Assembly: GCA_041390825.1 (NCBI GenBank)
Contig: JAWKPF010000018.1
Coordinates: forward strand, 1-64,000
Reading direction: 5' to 3'
DNA length: 64,000 nucleotides
Source: Thermomicrobiales bacterium
GTDB lineage: Bacteria; Chloroflexota; Chloroflexia; Thermomicrobiales; UBA6265
The position numbers and the translations under genes are program-made. The notes under the pieces are model-generated. The model made no database searches, was not told the DNA's origin, and saw nothing but the letters and a program-made list of their open reading frames with translations. Numbering within the stretch: the stretch's first letter is position 1; every line of letters starts with the position of its first letter. Shown piece after piece: positions 1-8,442 of this stretch.

Positions 1-771
1 CGCGGCGATCACGACCAGGAAGATCTGAATCAGGAGCAGCGTGCTGTTCTGCTCGGACTCACCGGGGATATGGTCGCTCACTTGCTTCTTGCTGCCGACC
101 ATCGTGTCGGGAACGGCAGTCGGAATCTGCACGAGCGCTGTCCCGGATCCCTTTACCAGCACGGCCGTCGCGGTCGATTCCTGGTAACCGCCGCCGGCGG
201 CTCGCGCCGATTGCCAAAGCTCGAGGGGCATGAAGATCACTGGGGCAATGCGATAGGACTGCCCGGAGACGATGCCGGTGACGTCGAGCTCGATGCCCTC
301 CGGTTCGAGTGTTAGCGAGTCGCCGACCCCGATCCCTTTCTTTGCCAGCGATTCGTCGATGACGACTCCGTTCGTCGTGTCACCGATCCACGTCCCCTCG
401 TCGATCGAAGGCGTCACCATGCCAGCCGGGTCCACTCCGAAGAGCGAGACCCCAATGAGCGAATCGCTCGCCTCCGACTTCACGCTCGCGGAGGAGATAC
501 CGATCAGTTCCGCCGCTTCGACTCCGGGCAGCGACGCGATCGACGACGCATCGTTAGCCTTGATCGTGGAGCGATCCAGTTGATAGTCGCTTCCTGCGCT
601 GACGACGATGCCGTTGGCGGGTAGCGCCTCGATGGCTGCGGTGTTGCCTTCACTCAGCCCATTCGCGAGTCCGGAGATGATGAAAACCAGACTGGACACC
701 ATGACGATGACTAGCGTGATCAGGGCGAATCGCAACTTCGCGTGCCAGATTTCTCGCAACGCCAGAAACAC
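1..771 (-). CDS. FtsX/MacB-type ABC transporter permease, 3' part outside window
   Basis: Reading from a GTG at 771 the protein is open to the left edge (257 codons seen, no stop), so the C-terminus is missing. It starts VFLALREIWHAKLRFALIT, runs into one membrane helix at about residues 14-36, then an extracytoplasmic domain of about 200 residues, and re-enters a hydrophobic segment (LLLIQIFLVVIAA) at the window edge. This N-terminal helix plus large periplasmic-type domain is the usual opening of FtsX/DevC/MacB permeases, which work with a LolD-like ATPase in export or mechanotransmission; the ATPase would lie to the left. The start is supported by GGGAGAA about 5 bases upstream. A promoter with a palindromic operator lies just upstream, and the divergent neighbour is a PadR regulator, so repression by PadR is likely. 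Substrate unknown. Confidence 0.8.
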   Translation of the reverse strand, partial: MFLALREIWHAKLRFALITLVIVMVSSLVFIISGLANGLSEGNTAAIEALPANGIVVSAGSDYQLDRSTIKANDASSIASLPGVEAAELIGISSASVKSEASDSLIGVSLFGVDPAGMVTPSIDEGTWIGDTTNGVVIDESLAKKGIGVGDSLTLEPEGIELDVTGIVSGQSYRIAPVIFMPLELWQSARAAGGGYQESTATAVLVKGSGTALVQIPTAVPDTMVGSKKQVSDHIPGESEQNSTLLLIQIFLVVIAA

Positions 772-831
772 AGTAGTTCTCCCGCAACCGCTCGTCCGCG
801 CAACCGCCGTCGAGCCAAACCCATTCTTTCC

Positions 832-847
832 TAGTCAAGATTGACTA
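832..847. promoter_or_regulatory. Palindromic operator 1 of the PadR/permease intergenic region
   Basis: TAGTCAAGATTGACTA is a perfect 7-base inverted repeat around GA. A second, nearly identical palindrome lies 47 bases downstream (centre to centre). PadR-family dimers typically bind palindromes of this length in their own promoters. This copy sits between the minus-strand promoter and the permease start at 771, so it would fall in the permease leader. Assignment to the PadR product is inference from position and symmetry. Confidence 0.7.
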
Positions 848-856
848 ATCACGGAT

Positions 857-885
857 ATACTATCGTCGAGCACGCGGATAGTCAA
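857..885 (-). promoter_or_regulatory. Sigma70-type promoter for the FtsX-like permease
   Basis: On the minus strand TTGACT (885-880) is followed after exactly 17 bases by TAGTAT (862-857). The -35 lies inside operator 2. Predicted transcription would start near 850 and run into the permease gene at 771. No equally good promoter is seen for padR on the plus strand, where TATACT (856-861) lacks a partner. Confidence 0.55.
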
Positions 886-894
886 GAATGACTA
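879..894. promoter_or_regulatory. Palindromic operator 2 of the PadR/permease intergenic region
   Basis: TAGTCAAGAATGACTA has 6-base arms TAGTCA/TGACTA and differs from operator 1 at one position (T to A at position 10). It overlaps the -35 hexamer of the leftward promoter and ends 12 bases before the padR start codon, so binding here could block both the permease and padR. Confidence 0.7.
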
Positions 895-906
895 ATCGAA
901 AATGAA

Positions 907-1488
907 ATGAGCAGCGCCTTGGATACTCAGATCGAGCAGACGCAGATCGACACGACGGGATGGGACGAACGAGCCCTGCTCCTGCTTGGCGTCCTCATGA
1001 GTCAGGATCAGCACGGATACCAGATCAATGAGTTCATCGAACGGGCGCTCTGTCGTGTGACGACGATGAAGAAGCCAACGGCCTACGCGCTGCTCGATCG
1101 GCTATCCGCGCGGGGGTATATCGACGAGTATCACGAGCAGGCAGGCAACCGGCCGCAACGACGGGTCTATTCGATAACCCCGGACGGGCGTTCGTTGTTC
1201 TACGCACTGCTCAGGGAGAATCTGGCTGAAACAAGCAGCGCCACCGACGAGGGCGACATTGGCTTGATGCTGATGCAGTATCTGGAGCGGAAGGATGCGA
1301 TCGAGCGGCTGCGACAGCGACTGGCGAAGGTCGAGGCGCTGATCGCGGATCAGGCGGAGATTCCGCCCCACAAGGGCAAGATCAGTGTCGACCTGGCGCT
1401 CGACCATCTGCGCGCCATTCGCATCGCCGATCGGGATTGGCTCACGCGGAAAATCGCCGAGCTCGAATCCGAATCGGCCGCATCATGA
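907..1488 (+). CDS. PadR-family transcriptional regulator
   Basis: 193 residues. The N-terminal winged-helix domain (about 23-100) has the PadR layout: ALLLLGVLMSQDQHGYQINE, then MKKPTAYALLDRLSARGYID as the recognition helix and wing entry, then RRVYSITPDGRSLF. A C-terminal helical dimerisation domain (about 110-190) follows, as in the Vir subgroup. PadR proteins repress transporter and stress genes and are released by small ligands. Two near-identical palindromes occur in the 136-base gap to the divergent FtsX-like permease, so local autoregulation and control of that exporter is the simplest model. There is no convincing Shine-Dalgarno before ATG 907; the nearest ATG upstream (902) is closed by a stop after one codon. 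The 3' end overlaps nrdR by 6 bases tail to tail. Confidence 0.88.
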   Translation: MSSALDTQIEQTQIDTTGWDERALLLLGVLMSQDQHGYQINEFIERALCRVTTMKKPTAYALLDRLSARGYIDEYHEQAGNRPQRRVYSITPDGRSLFYALLRENLAETSSATDEGDIGLMLMQYLERKDAIERLRQRLAKVEALIADQAEIPPHKGKISVDLALDHLRAIRIADRDWLTRKIAELESESAAS

Positions 1489-1944
1489 CCCATCGACGAT
1501 ACTCAGATCGTCGACTTCCCGCTTGAGATCCTCAAGATCGGTGAACTCGCGATAGACCGATGCGAATCGAATATAGGCGACGTGATCGACCTGTTTGAGT
1601 TGCTGGAGGACGGCTTCGCCGATCGCCGACGACGGGATTTCGGCATTGCCCTGGGCGAGGAGATCGGCTTCGACTCGTTGGACGAGTTGATCGATCTGCT
1701 CTTCGCCGACCGGGCGCTTGGTTAGCGCGACGCGCAGTTTCTGGCGCAGCTTCTCCGGATCGAACTCCTGGCGGCGCCCGTCCTTCTTGACGACTACCAG
1801 GCCCGCGAGATCGATTCGCTCGAAAGTCGTGAAGCGTCGTCCGCACAGCAGGCATTCTCGCCGGCGGCGAATAGCGCTCCCTCCGGAGATCTCCCGGCTA
1901 TCGGTTACTCGCGAATCAGGCGCCTGACAATATGGGCATTTCAT
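1483..1944 (-). CDS. nrdR: Transcriptional repressor NrdR of ribonucleotide reductase
   Basis: 153 residues, the normal family size. The N-terminal zinc ribbon has CPYC (residues 3-6) and CLLC (31-34) around the strongly conserved RRRRECLLCGRRFTTFER, followed by an ATP-cone domain (about 48-140) starting LVVVKKDGRRQEFDPEKLR. NrdR senses ATP/dATP through the cone and represses nrd operons by binding paired NrdR boxes. I see no nrd gene in this window, so it acts at a distance. It lies 55 bases after ftsZ in the same direction and is probably the last gene of the division cluster; nrdR next to cell-division genes would link dNTP supply to growth, which is inference. The end overlaps convergent padR by 6 bases. 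Confidence 0.97.
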   Translation of the reverse strand: MKCPYCQAPDSRVTDSREISGGSAIRRRRECLLCGRRFTTFERIDLAGLVVVKKDGRRQEFDPEKLRQKLRVALTKRPVGEEQIDQLVQRVEADLLAQGNAEIPSSAIGEAVLQQLKQVDHVAYIRFASVYREFTDLEDLKREVDDLSIVDGS

Positions 1945-1999
1945 CCGCGCGCCTCCTCTCGTTCATCGGGCCCACGGACATGTCTGTCATGCGATCTGG

Positions 2000-3277
2000 C
2001 TAACGTTCACGCAGGAAGCGGATGATGCTCGATTCTTCATCGAACTCATCGTCCGGCAGGACCGGGCTGTAGTGCGGCGCGCGTGGCGCGTGGTCATTCT
2101 GGCCCGTTCGATAGACCTGTTGGCGCTGCTGTTGCGGGTGCTGACGCGACGGCCGGCGCATCTGGTGCTGGAATTCCGGCATCTGATCCCGGTCGTTGAA
2201 ACCGGTGGCGATGAGCGTGATCATCACGGAATCGCCCATCGATTCATCGATCGACGTGCCGTAGATGATCTCGGCATCTTCGTCTACGGCCGCGCGGATG
2301 ATCTCCGCCGCGTCACTCGTTTCGGTCAGCGTGAGATTTGAGCTCCCGGTGATGTTGTAGAGCACCCCGGTGGCGCCTTCGATGCTGGTCTCCAACAGCG
2401 GGCTCGCGATCGCTTCCTTGGCCGCATCGATCGTGCGGGTTTCGCCAGTGCCGAACCCAATCGCCATCAACGCCGACCCCGCGTTGTGCATGATCGTGCG
2501 CACGTCGGCGAAGTCGAGGTTGATGACGCCCGGCTTCGTAATCAGATCCGAGATACCACCGATCCCTTGCCGCAAGACATCGTCCGCGGTGCGGAACGCC
2601 TCGGTAATGGGCGTTTTCGGATCGACCAGTTGCAACAGCCGTTCGTTGGGGATCGTGATCAACGCGTCGACGCTTTCACGCAGCGCGGTGATCCCCTCGT
2701 CGGCAGCCTTACGTCGCCGCGTCCCTTCGAATTCGAATGGCCGCGTGACGACACCAACTGTCAGCGCGCCCGCGTTCTTGGCAATCTTGGCAATCACGGG
2801 CGACGCGCCGGTGCCCGTGCCTCCACCCATCCCGGCCGTGATGAAAACCATGTCCGTGTTGCGCACCAGCTCCTGAAGCTGGTCGGCGCTTTCTTCGGCG
2901 GCCCGCATGCCCACCTCGGGCCGCCCACCGGCGCCAAGCCCCTTGGTTAGCTTGTCACCGATGCGCACCGAGATGTTGGCGTTGCTGTTGAGCAGCGCCT
3001 GGCCATCGGTGTTGACGGAAACGAATTCGATCCCGTCGACCCCCATCTCCACCATCCGGTTGATGGCGTTGCCACCGGCGCCACCGACGCCGATGACCTT
3101 GATGCGGGCGAAGGTCTGAGGTGCAAGACGATTTGACACAGGGCGCTCGATTGGCATGACGGGCTGGTCGCCCGAGACGGTGCGTGGAGTGGTCTGAAAC
3201 GGTGTTGGACTGGGCTCGGAGGGCGACCGAAAGTCACGGCGCGGCTGCTCGGCTGATCGCTGTCCCTCTGCTGGCAT
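2000..3277 (-). CDS. ftsZ: Cell division protein FtsZ
   Basis: 425 residues. The tubulin-like GTPase core begins at about residue 55 (ARIKVIGVGGAGGNAINRM) and contains the signature GGGTGTG at 151-157 and the T7 loop NLDFADVRTIM that completes GTP hydrolysis in the neighbouring subunit. The C-terminus is a Gln/Arg/Pro-rich linker ending in an acidic-then-basic tail (DDEFDEESSIIRFLRER), the likely docking peptide for membrane anchors. The first 50 residues are an unusual Pro/Ser/Arg-rich extension. Start 3277 is supported by AAGGA seven bases upstream; an internal ATG at 3157 would remove the first 40 residues. FtsZ forms the Z-ring. It is separated from ddl by 238 bases with a possible promoter of its own, and ftsA and ftsQ are absent. 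Confidence 0.98.
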   Translation of the reverse strand: MPAEGQRSAEQPRRDFRSPSEPSPTPFQTTPRTVSGDQPVMPIERPVSNRLAPQTFARIKVIGVGGAGGNAINRMVEMGVDGIEFVSVNTDGQALLNSNANISVRIGDKLTKGLGAGGRPEVGMRAAEESADQLQELVRNTDMVFITAGMGGGTGTGASPVIAKIAKNAGALTVGVVTRPFEFEGTRRRKAADEGITALRESVDALITIPNERLLQLVDPKTPITEAFRTADDVLRQGIGGISDLITKPGVINLDFADVRTIMHNAGSALMAIGFGTGETRTIDAAKEAIASPLLETSIEGATGVLYNITGSSNLTLTETSDAAEIIRAAVDEDAEIIYGTSIDESMGDSVMITLIATGFNDRDQMPEFQHQMRRPSRQHPQQQRQQVYRTGQNDHAPRAPHYSPVLPDDEFDEESSIIRFLRER

Positions 3278-3442
3278 CCACTCGTCCTTCGCACCAGCCG
3301 GGGAAACTTGCCGCCGATTGGTGAGTTTTGCGACACGTGACCGAAGTCACTCGATGATACGGTCCGGCCGTCCAGTTCGATCGGTTTTCGCTTGCGCGGG
3401 AATCACGAGACGCCCGGACGGCGAGTTACCGGACGGTTGGGC

Positions 3443-3451
3443 AGTATATCA
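3443..3451 (-). promoter_or_regulatory. Possible extended -10 promoter for ftsZ
   Basis: On the minus strand TGATATACT is an extended -10 (TGn plus TATACT, five of six consensus). There is no good -35. It sits in the 238-base gap between ddl and ftsZ and would give a leader of about 160 bases before the ftsZ start at 3277. Except for this, I see nothing coding in 3278-3515. Confidence 0.4.
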
Positions 3452-3515
3452 CGGCAACGGTTCGGCTCTGGCGTACAGCGTCCCAGCGCGCAAACCCTCC
3501 CGGCTCAGAACCGAA

Positions 3516-4649
3516 TCACGAGTGGGCTGCGGATGCCTTTCGGTCCTCGGAACGGGCAAGCGCGAGTTGCAGCAGGCGCTCCACCAACTCGGGAAGACTG
3601 ATCCCGGAGGCTTCCCACAGCCGTGGATACATGCTGATCGAGGTGAATCCTGGCATCGTATTCACCTCGTTCAGCAAGACCTGACCGGTGTCGACGTCGA
3701 GGAAGAAATCGACCCGCGCCAGCCCGGCAAGATCGAGCGCAATGAACGCTTCCACCGCGATGCGCTGTATCTCTGCCTGCACGTCAGCAGGAATGTCCGC
3801 TGGAACCAGGAGCTGGCTCCCCTCGTCGACGTACTTCGCGCTGTAGTCGTAGAACTCGTTGACCGAGACGACTTCGCCGACGACAGATGCAATCGGATCC
3901 TCATTGCCGAGCACAGAGACTTCCAGTTCGCGCGCGTTGACGCCCTTCTCGACCACGATGCGCCGGTCGAGCCGGCCAGCCAATTCCATCGCCGCAGCCA
4001 ACTCGGTCGGGTTGTGCACCTTGCTCACGCCGACGCTGGAGCCCATGTTGGCCGGCTTGACGAAGCATGGGTAGCCCAACTGGATACTGATCTTGCCTGC
4101 CACGGCGCCAGGGTCCCGTTCCCAATCCCGCCGGTTCACCAGCAGCCACGGCGCTTGTGGAATACCGTGCTGCTCGAAGACCAGCTTGGCCATCGCCTTG
4201 TCCATGGCAAGCGCCGAACCGAGCACATTCGAACCGACGTAGGGGATACCCGCCAGCTCCAACATCCCCTGGACCGTCCCGTCTTCCCCCATCGGACCAT
4301 GCAGGACGGGAAAGACTACGTCGATGTCGGCCCCGAAGCCGCCTGGCAACGATTGCGAGGTCGAAGCCAACGCAATCTCCAACGTTTCCGCATCAGGCTC
4401 GGAAGGACCCTCGAGCGCAAAGAGCGGCGACGAAGCCGTAAGCTGCGCCATCGAGTCAGACCCGGTCAGCCACTGCCCCTCCCGCGTCACGCCGATGGGT
4501 ATCGCTTCGAAGCGGGTTTCATCGAGCGCTCCCAGAACGGTCTGCGCCGACCGGAGCGAAACATCGTGCTCGCCCGACTGGCCTCCAAAGATGACCGCGA
4601 CCCGCACTTTCCGCCCGGCTGCGTCGTCGATCCGATCCTGTCCGCTCAT
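3516..4649 (-). CDS. ddl: D-alanine--D-alanine ligase
   Basis: 377 residues, ATP-grasp fold. It joins two D-Ala for the peptidoglycan stem. The N-terminal domain opens RVAVIFGGQSGEHDVSL, the ATP-grasp has FVKPANMGSSVGVSKV and EKGVNARELEVSVLG, and the C-terminal active site has NEVNTMPGFTSISMYP. The omega-loop reads FYDYSAKY; the Tyr at that position is the one expected for D-Ala-D-Ala rather than D-Ala-D-lactate ligases. Start ATG 4649 overlaps the murB stop by ATGA, which argues for translational coupling; an upstream extension in the same frame lies inside murB and is not believable. About 30 residues between the start and the first motif are longer than in many Ddl proteins. Confidence 0.97.
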   Translation of the reverse strand: MSGQDRIDDAAGRKVRVAVIFGGQSGEHDVSLRSAQTVLGALDETRFEAIPIGVTREGQWLTGSDSMAQLTASSPLFALEGPSEPDAETLEIALASTSQSLPGGFGADIDVVFPVLHGPMGEDGTVQGMLELAGIPYVGSNVLGSALAMDKAMAKLVFEQHGIPQAPWLLVNRRDWERDPGAVAGKISIQLGYPCFVKPANMGSSVGVSKVHNPTELAAAMELAGRLDRRIVVEKGVNARELEVSVLGNEDPIASVVGEVVSVNEFYDYSAKYVDEGSQLLVPADIPADVQAEIQRIAVEAFIALDLAGLARVDFFLDVDTGQVLLNEVNTMPGFTSISMYPRLWEASGISLPELVERLLQLALARSEDRKASAAHS

Positions 4650-5617
4650 AGCACGCTCCTTCCGGCGAATTCGCCGATGGGTTCGATTTCGGTTTCCAGA
4701 TGCACGCCAAAGCGGTCGAGCACCACCGCTTGCGCGTGCGCGATCAGCGCCAACACCTGTTCCGCGGTGCCAGTGCCATCGTTGACGATGAAGTTCGAAT
4801 GAATGGTCGAGAACCGCACCCCACCGATCGCGAAGTCCTTCAGACCGGCCGCTTCGATCAACCGACCTGCGTAGTCGTCTGGCGGATTGGTGAACGTCGA
4901 GCCGGCGCATCGTCCGGTTGGCTGGGTACGGTGGCGATAATCCGCATGGTCGTCGGCCAGGCGCCGGAGTTCCACCGGATCGCCTTTCGGCAGCACGAGT
5001 TCCACCCAGTTCACCGCCACGCCGCGGGGTTGGGAAGCGTCCTTCAGGCGAGTATGCCGGTAGGTCGGGTTCAGCCAGGCTCGGTCGTGCCGCTCGGTCG
5101 ATGCGTCGGACAGCGCAATCTCGACAACGTCCAGGTGGTCCTTCATCTCCGTGCCGTGCGCTCCGGCATTGTTGACGGTGGCGCCACCGATTGCCCCGGG
5201 CAGCCCGACGCCCCAATCCATGCCGGCCCATCCCTGCTCGCAGCAGTGACGGCCGACCCAGGAGAGCGGCGCCTGCGCCCCAACCCGAACCCGCACCCAA
5301 TCGCCCTGGTCTTCATGCGTGAGCAACGACTCTGCGCGCTCGCCCGGAGTGCGCGCCACGATGACGAGCCCTCGAATGCCCTCGTCCCCCACCAGCAGAT
5401 TGCTGCCACCGCCGATAACGGTCACCGGCAGGCCTTCGTCGTGCGCCCATGACAATGCGGCCATGACCTTGTCGGGGTGTCCTGCACGGACGACATAGTC
5501 GGCTGGGCCACCGATTCGCCAGGTCGTCATGTTGGCCATCGGCGCATTGGCCAACAGCTTGAGGTCAGGAAAACCGGGAATGGTCGTCTGGGCAAGCGAA
5601 GATACGGTGCGGTTCAT
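4646..5617 (-). CDS. murB: UDP-N-acetylenolpyruvoylglucosamine reductase MurB
   Basis: 323 residues. FAD-dependent reduction of UDP-GlcNAc-enolpyruvate to UDP-MurNAc, using NADPH. The FAD-binding PCMH domain carries PVTVIGGGSNLLVGDEG and, in the middle, GVGLPGAIGGATVNNAGAHG. The catalytic serine region is GRCAGSTFTNP, and the C-terminal acid is in LETEIEPIGEF. Size and lack of the large insertion fit type II MurB. It lies 17 bases after murC and overlaps ddl by four bases (ATGA), so it is mid-operon in the reverse-strand wall cluster. Confidence 0.97.
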   Translation of the reverse strand: MNRTVSSLAQTTIPGFPDLKLLANAPMANMTTWRIGGPADYVVRAGHPDKVMAALSWAHDEGLPVTVIGGGSNLLVGDEGIRGLVIVARTPGERAESLLTHEDQGDWVRVRVGAQAPLSWVGRHCCEQGWAGMDWGVGLPGAIGGATVNNAGAHGTEMKDHLDVVEIALSDASTERHDRAWLNPTYRHTRLKDASQPRGVAVNWVELVLPKGDPVELRRLADDHADYRHRTQPTGRCAGSTFTNPPDDYAGRLIEAAGLKDFAIGGVRFSTIHSNFIVNDGTGTAEQVLALIAHAQAVVLDRFGVHLETEIEPIGEFAGRSVL

Positions 5618-5634
5618 AGCAGGGACCGTGCGGA

Positions 5635-7014
5635 CTAGTCGATCGAACCTCGTTCGAGCGCGCGAACGAGGGCGGGAGCGGCATGGGTGACATCGCCAGC
5701 GCCGATAGTGAGCACCACATCCCCTTCCTGCAGAAGAGGATAAACCGCCGGGACCACATCGGACACCCCGCCGACCAATTGGGCACGCGGTCCAATCAGC
5801 CGTTGCACGTCCGCTGACGACACCGTGCCGCCGTCGATTTCTCGTGCAGCGTAGATGTCCAGCAGGGCTATCTCATCCGCCTCAGCAAGCGCGGCCGCGA
5901 AATCATTCAGCAACGCCTCTGTGCGCGAGAAGGTATGCGGCTGGAAGACAGCCCAAAGTCTGCGATCTGGGAATCGGTCACGAGCGGCATGCAACGTGGC
6001 CGCGATCTCCGTCGGATGATGAGCATAGTCGTCGATGACCGTCACACCGGCAGCCTGGCCCACCAGTTCGAACCGGCGGCCTACGCCGCCGAAGGTTGCC
6101 AGCGCCACGACGCTCGCTTCCATGTCGAAACCGAGGTGGGTCAACACCGCAAGCGCGGCGACTGCGTTCATGACGTTGTGCTTGCCAGGCACCTGAAGCT
6201 CGAGCGGGATTGGCCGACCGCCACGCGGCGTGACAAACCAACGGTCATCTCGCTTCGTCACGCGCCAATCGCTGCCAGGCTCCTCACCAAACGTAATGAC
6301 CTGAAACGGTTCGACTGCCAACCCGGGCAGGATGCGCGCCACACCGGGATCATCCCCTCGTGCGACCAGCACCCCGCCGGGCTCGATCTGCCGCGCGAAA
6401 CGGGCAAATGCCTCGTCGTAGCTCTCAGGCGTGAAGAGATCGGGATGATCGAACTCGATGTTGGTGATAATCGCGGCATCGGGATGCAAGGTCCAGAACG
6501 ATCGGTCGTACTCGTCCGCCTCGACCACGATGTGCGCTCCATCGGTCCAGGCCGAGTTCGAACCGCTGCTGCCAACGACTGCGCCTACGAAATACGACGG
6601 TTCGGCTCCGAGCGCATGCAGCGCCGTTGCAAGCATTCCGGAGGTGGTCGATTTTCCGTGCGATCCTGCCACCGCGATGGACGTTTTCTTGCGGGCCAGC
6701 ATGCCGAGCAGGAGCGCGCGCTTGATGATCGGAACGCCTGCTTCACGCGCTGCAATGATTTCGGGATTGTCGCGGACCGCCGCCGTTATGACGACCAGGT
6801 TCGCTATTGCGGCCAATTCTGTGAGGTCATGACCGCGTTGAATGACGATCCCCCTGGCCGCAAGCTGCTCGGTTTGGGCATTGGTCCCGGAATCAGACCC
6901 GGTCACGACGAATCCCTGCTCGTGCAAGACCGCCGCAAGCCCGCTCATGCCGATCCCGCCGATACCGATGAAATGAACACGAGCGGGTGGATTGGGAAGC
7001 ACGTCGAGCGTCAT
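5635..7014 (-). CDS. murC: UDP-N-acetylmuramate--L-alanine ligase MurC
   Basis: 459 residues, the usual length. It adds L-Ala to UDP-MurNAc with ATP. The N-terminal Rossmann-like domain begins VHFIGIGGIGMSGLAAVLHE, the central domain has the P-loop GSHGKSTTSGMLA and the metal/carbamate region VVEADEYDRSFW, and the C-terminal domain has VIDDYAHHPTEI and the catalytic-loop VFQPHTFSRT. All are typical MurC motifs, and the IGIGGIGMSG opening distinguishes it from MurD and MurF. It overlaps murD by ATGA at 7014-7011, so the order murD-murC-murB-ddl is translationally coupled. Confidence 0.98.
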   Translation of the reverse strand: MTLDVLPNPPARVHFIGIGGIGMSGLAAVLHEQGFVVTGSDSGTNAQTEQLAARGIVIQRGHDLTELAAIANLVVITAAVRDNPEIIAAREAGVPIIKRALLLGMLARKKTSIAVAGSHGKSTTSGMLATALHALGAEPSYFVGAVVGSSGSNSAWTDGAHIVVEADEYDRSFWTLHPDAAIITNIEFDHPDLFTPESYDEAFARFARQIEPGGVLVARGDDPGVARILPGLAVEPFQVITFGEEPGSDWRVTKRDDRWFVTPRGGRPIPLELQVPGKHNVMNAVAALAVLTHLGFDMEASVVALATFGGVGRRFELVGQAAGVTVIDDYAHHPTEIAATLHAARDRFPDRRLWAVFQPHTFSRTEALLNDFAAALAEADEIALLDIYAAREIDGGTVSSADVQRLIGPRAQLVGGVSDVVPAVYPLLQEGDVVLTIGAGDVTHAAPALVRALERGSID

Positions 7015-8417
7015 CGGGTTGCCCTCGCGTTGTGTCCGGAAAGCGTTGCCACGGCCTGTCGGAACTTGTCGCCCCGATCGAACTCGTCACGGAACAGTCC
7101 GAATGAGGCGCACCCTGGGGAGAGCAGCACGACATCCCCCGCTCGCGCAAGCGAGGCCCCTTTCTCAACGGCGGCGTCCATCGAGTCGAATGGCCCAAAC
7201 CAGGAACCTCCCGCAGCCGCGATCGCATCCATCAGGAAGGGCGTGGCAGTACCCTCGAGCAGGATCACGGATGCGGCTTTGGTCGCCAGGGCTGTTCCAA
7301 GCGATGCCAGATCGAGCTTCTTGTCGAAACCGCCCGCAATGACGTGCACGCGGCGTCCGGGATACGCATCCAACGCCGCGATTGCAGCGGCCGGAGCAGT
7401 GGCGGCAGTATCGTTCACGTAGAGCACGCCATCGATCTCGGCCACGAGCTCGTTCCGGTTTGGAACCCCCTGGTAGGCATCGAGACCAGTTCGAATCGCC
7501 TCCTCGCCAGCGCCTCGCATGATTGCCGCGGCGATAGCGGCCATCGCGTTCATGCGCTGATGCATCCCCTGATAGACGAATCGATCGGGCAGCTCGACGC
7601 AGCCAATCGAAACAGCAGTCACCCAGCAGACGGTGCGGTCTTCGAGCCAGAATCCATGATCGACTGGCCGAACCGAACCAAACGAAACGATGCGGGCCCG
7701 GGTGTGCTCGGCCGCGCGCCAGGCTTCTGCGTTGTCCCGGTTGACGATCAGCGAGTCGTCTGGCGAGAGGTGCCGAGCAATGCTGCGTTTGGTCTCGGCG
7801 TAGTCGTCGAAATCGTCATAGGTATCGAGGTGATCTTCATGGATGTTGGTCAGCACGGCGATCGACGGTCCAATCTGACGCTCGTCCATCGCCTCCAGCT
7901 GCCAATTGGAGATTTCCAGCACAACCGGGGTGTCGGCTTCGAGCTCGGCAAGAAACGCCACCGCGGAAACGCCCATGTTGCCAGCAAGCACCGTATTCGG
8001 GCGCCAGGCCCGCAACAGGGCTCCAGTCAGCGTCGCGGTGCTGGTTTTCCCCTTTGTGCCCGTGATGCCGATGACCGGGGCCGGCGAGGCCTGCAGAAAG
8101 ATCGACATTTCCATTTCGACAGGAACGCCGCTGTCCCGCGCCAGCGCAAGAAAGGGTGACGAACGACGCACCGCAGGGTTGCGCACCACCAGATCGGCGC
8201 CTTCTGGCGTGAAATGGCGCTCCTGATGACCACCGAGCGCGAATTGGATGGGAAGGTCGCGCAACTCGCTCAACGTGTCGGCCAGTTCCGCTTCGGATTT
8301 TCCGTCGGTGACCGTTACGATCGCGCCCTGTTCGGCGAAATACCGCGCGACGCCCAGACCGCCGGCACGCGTGCCGAGACCCATCACGGTAACCCGTTTT
8401 CCCTGATATGAGATCAC
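7011..8417 (-). CDS. murD: UDP-N-acetylmuramoylalanine--D-glutamate ligase MurD
   Basis: 468 residues. It adds D-Glu to UDP-MurNAc-L-Ala. It opens KRVTVMGLGTRAGGLGVARY, has the P-loop GITGTKGKTSTATLTGALL, the central VLTNIHEDHLDTYDDFDDYA region that reaches the UMP side, and the C-terminal VHVIAGGFDKKLDLASL and LLSPGCASFGLFRDEFDRG; the last is diagnostic of MurD (SPAxASFDxFxxFxxRG). The D-Glu it adds is the residue later amidated by MurT/GatD, encoded at 60.4-62.6 kb. mraY ends 25 bases upstream, where many bacteria have ftsW; here nothing intervenes. Confidence 0.98.
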   Translation of the reverse strand: MISYQGKRVTVMGLGTRAGGLGVARYFAEQGAIVTVTDGKSEAELADTLSELRDLPIQFALGGHQERHFTPEGADLVVRNPAVRRSSPFLALARDSGVPVEMEMSIFLQASPAPVIGITGTKGKTSTATLTGALLRAWRPNTVLAGNMGVSAVAFLAELEADTPVVLEISNWQLEAMDERQIGPSIAVLTNIHEDHLDTYDDFDDYAETKRSIARHLSPDDSLIVNRDNAEAWRAAEHTRARIVSFGSVRPVDHGFWLEDRTVCWVTAVSIGCVELPDRFVYQGMHQRMNAMAAIAAAIMRGAGEEAIRTGLDAYQGVPNRNELVAEIDGVLYVNDTAATAPAAAIAALDAYPGRRVHVIAGGFDKKLDLASLGTALATKAASVILLEGTATPFLMDAIAAAGGSWFGPFDSMDAAVEKGASLARAGDVVLLSPGCASFGLFRDEFDRGDKFRQAVATLSGHNARATR

Positions 8418-8442
8418 CCTGGGGATTCCTGGAGCACGGGGA

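Noticed and set aside
3318..4802. Long open frame on the plus strand opposite ddl and murB
   Set aside because: It runs antisense to two clear cell-wall genes, has no domain-like sequence and is a product of high GC third positions; several similar long antisense frames (for example opposite 13529-15283 and 19811-21487) were left out for the same reason.
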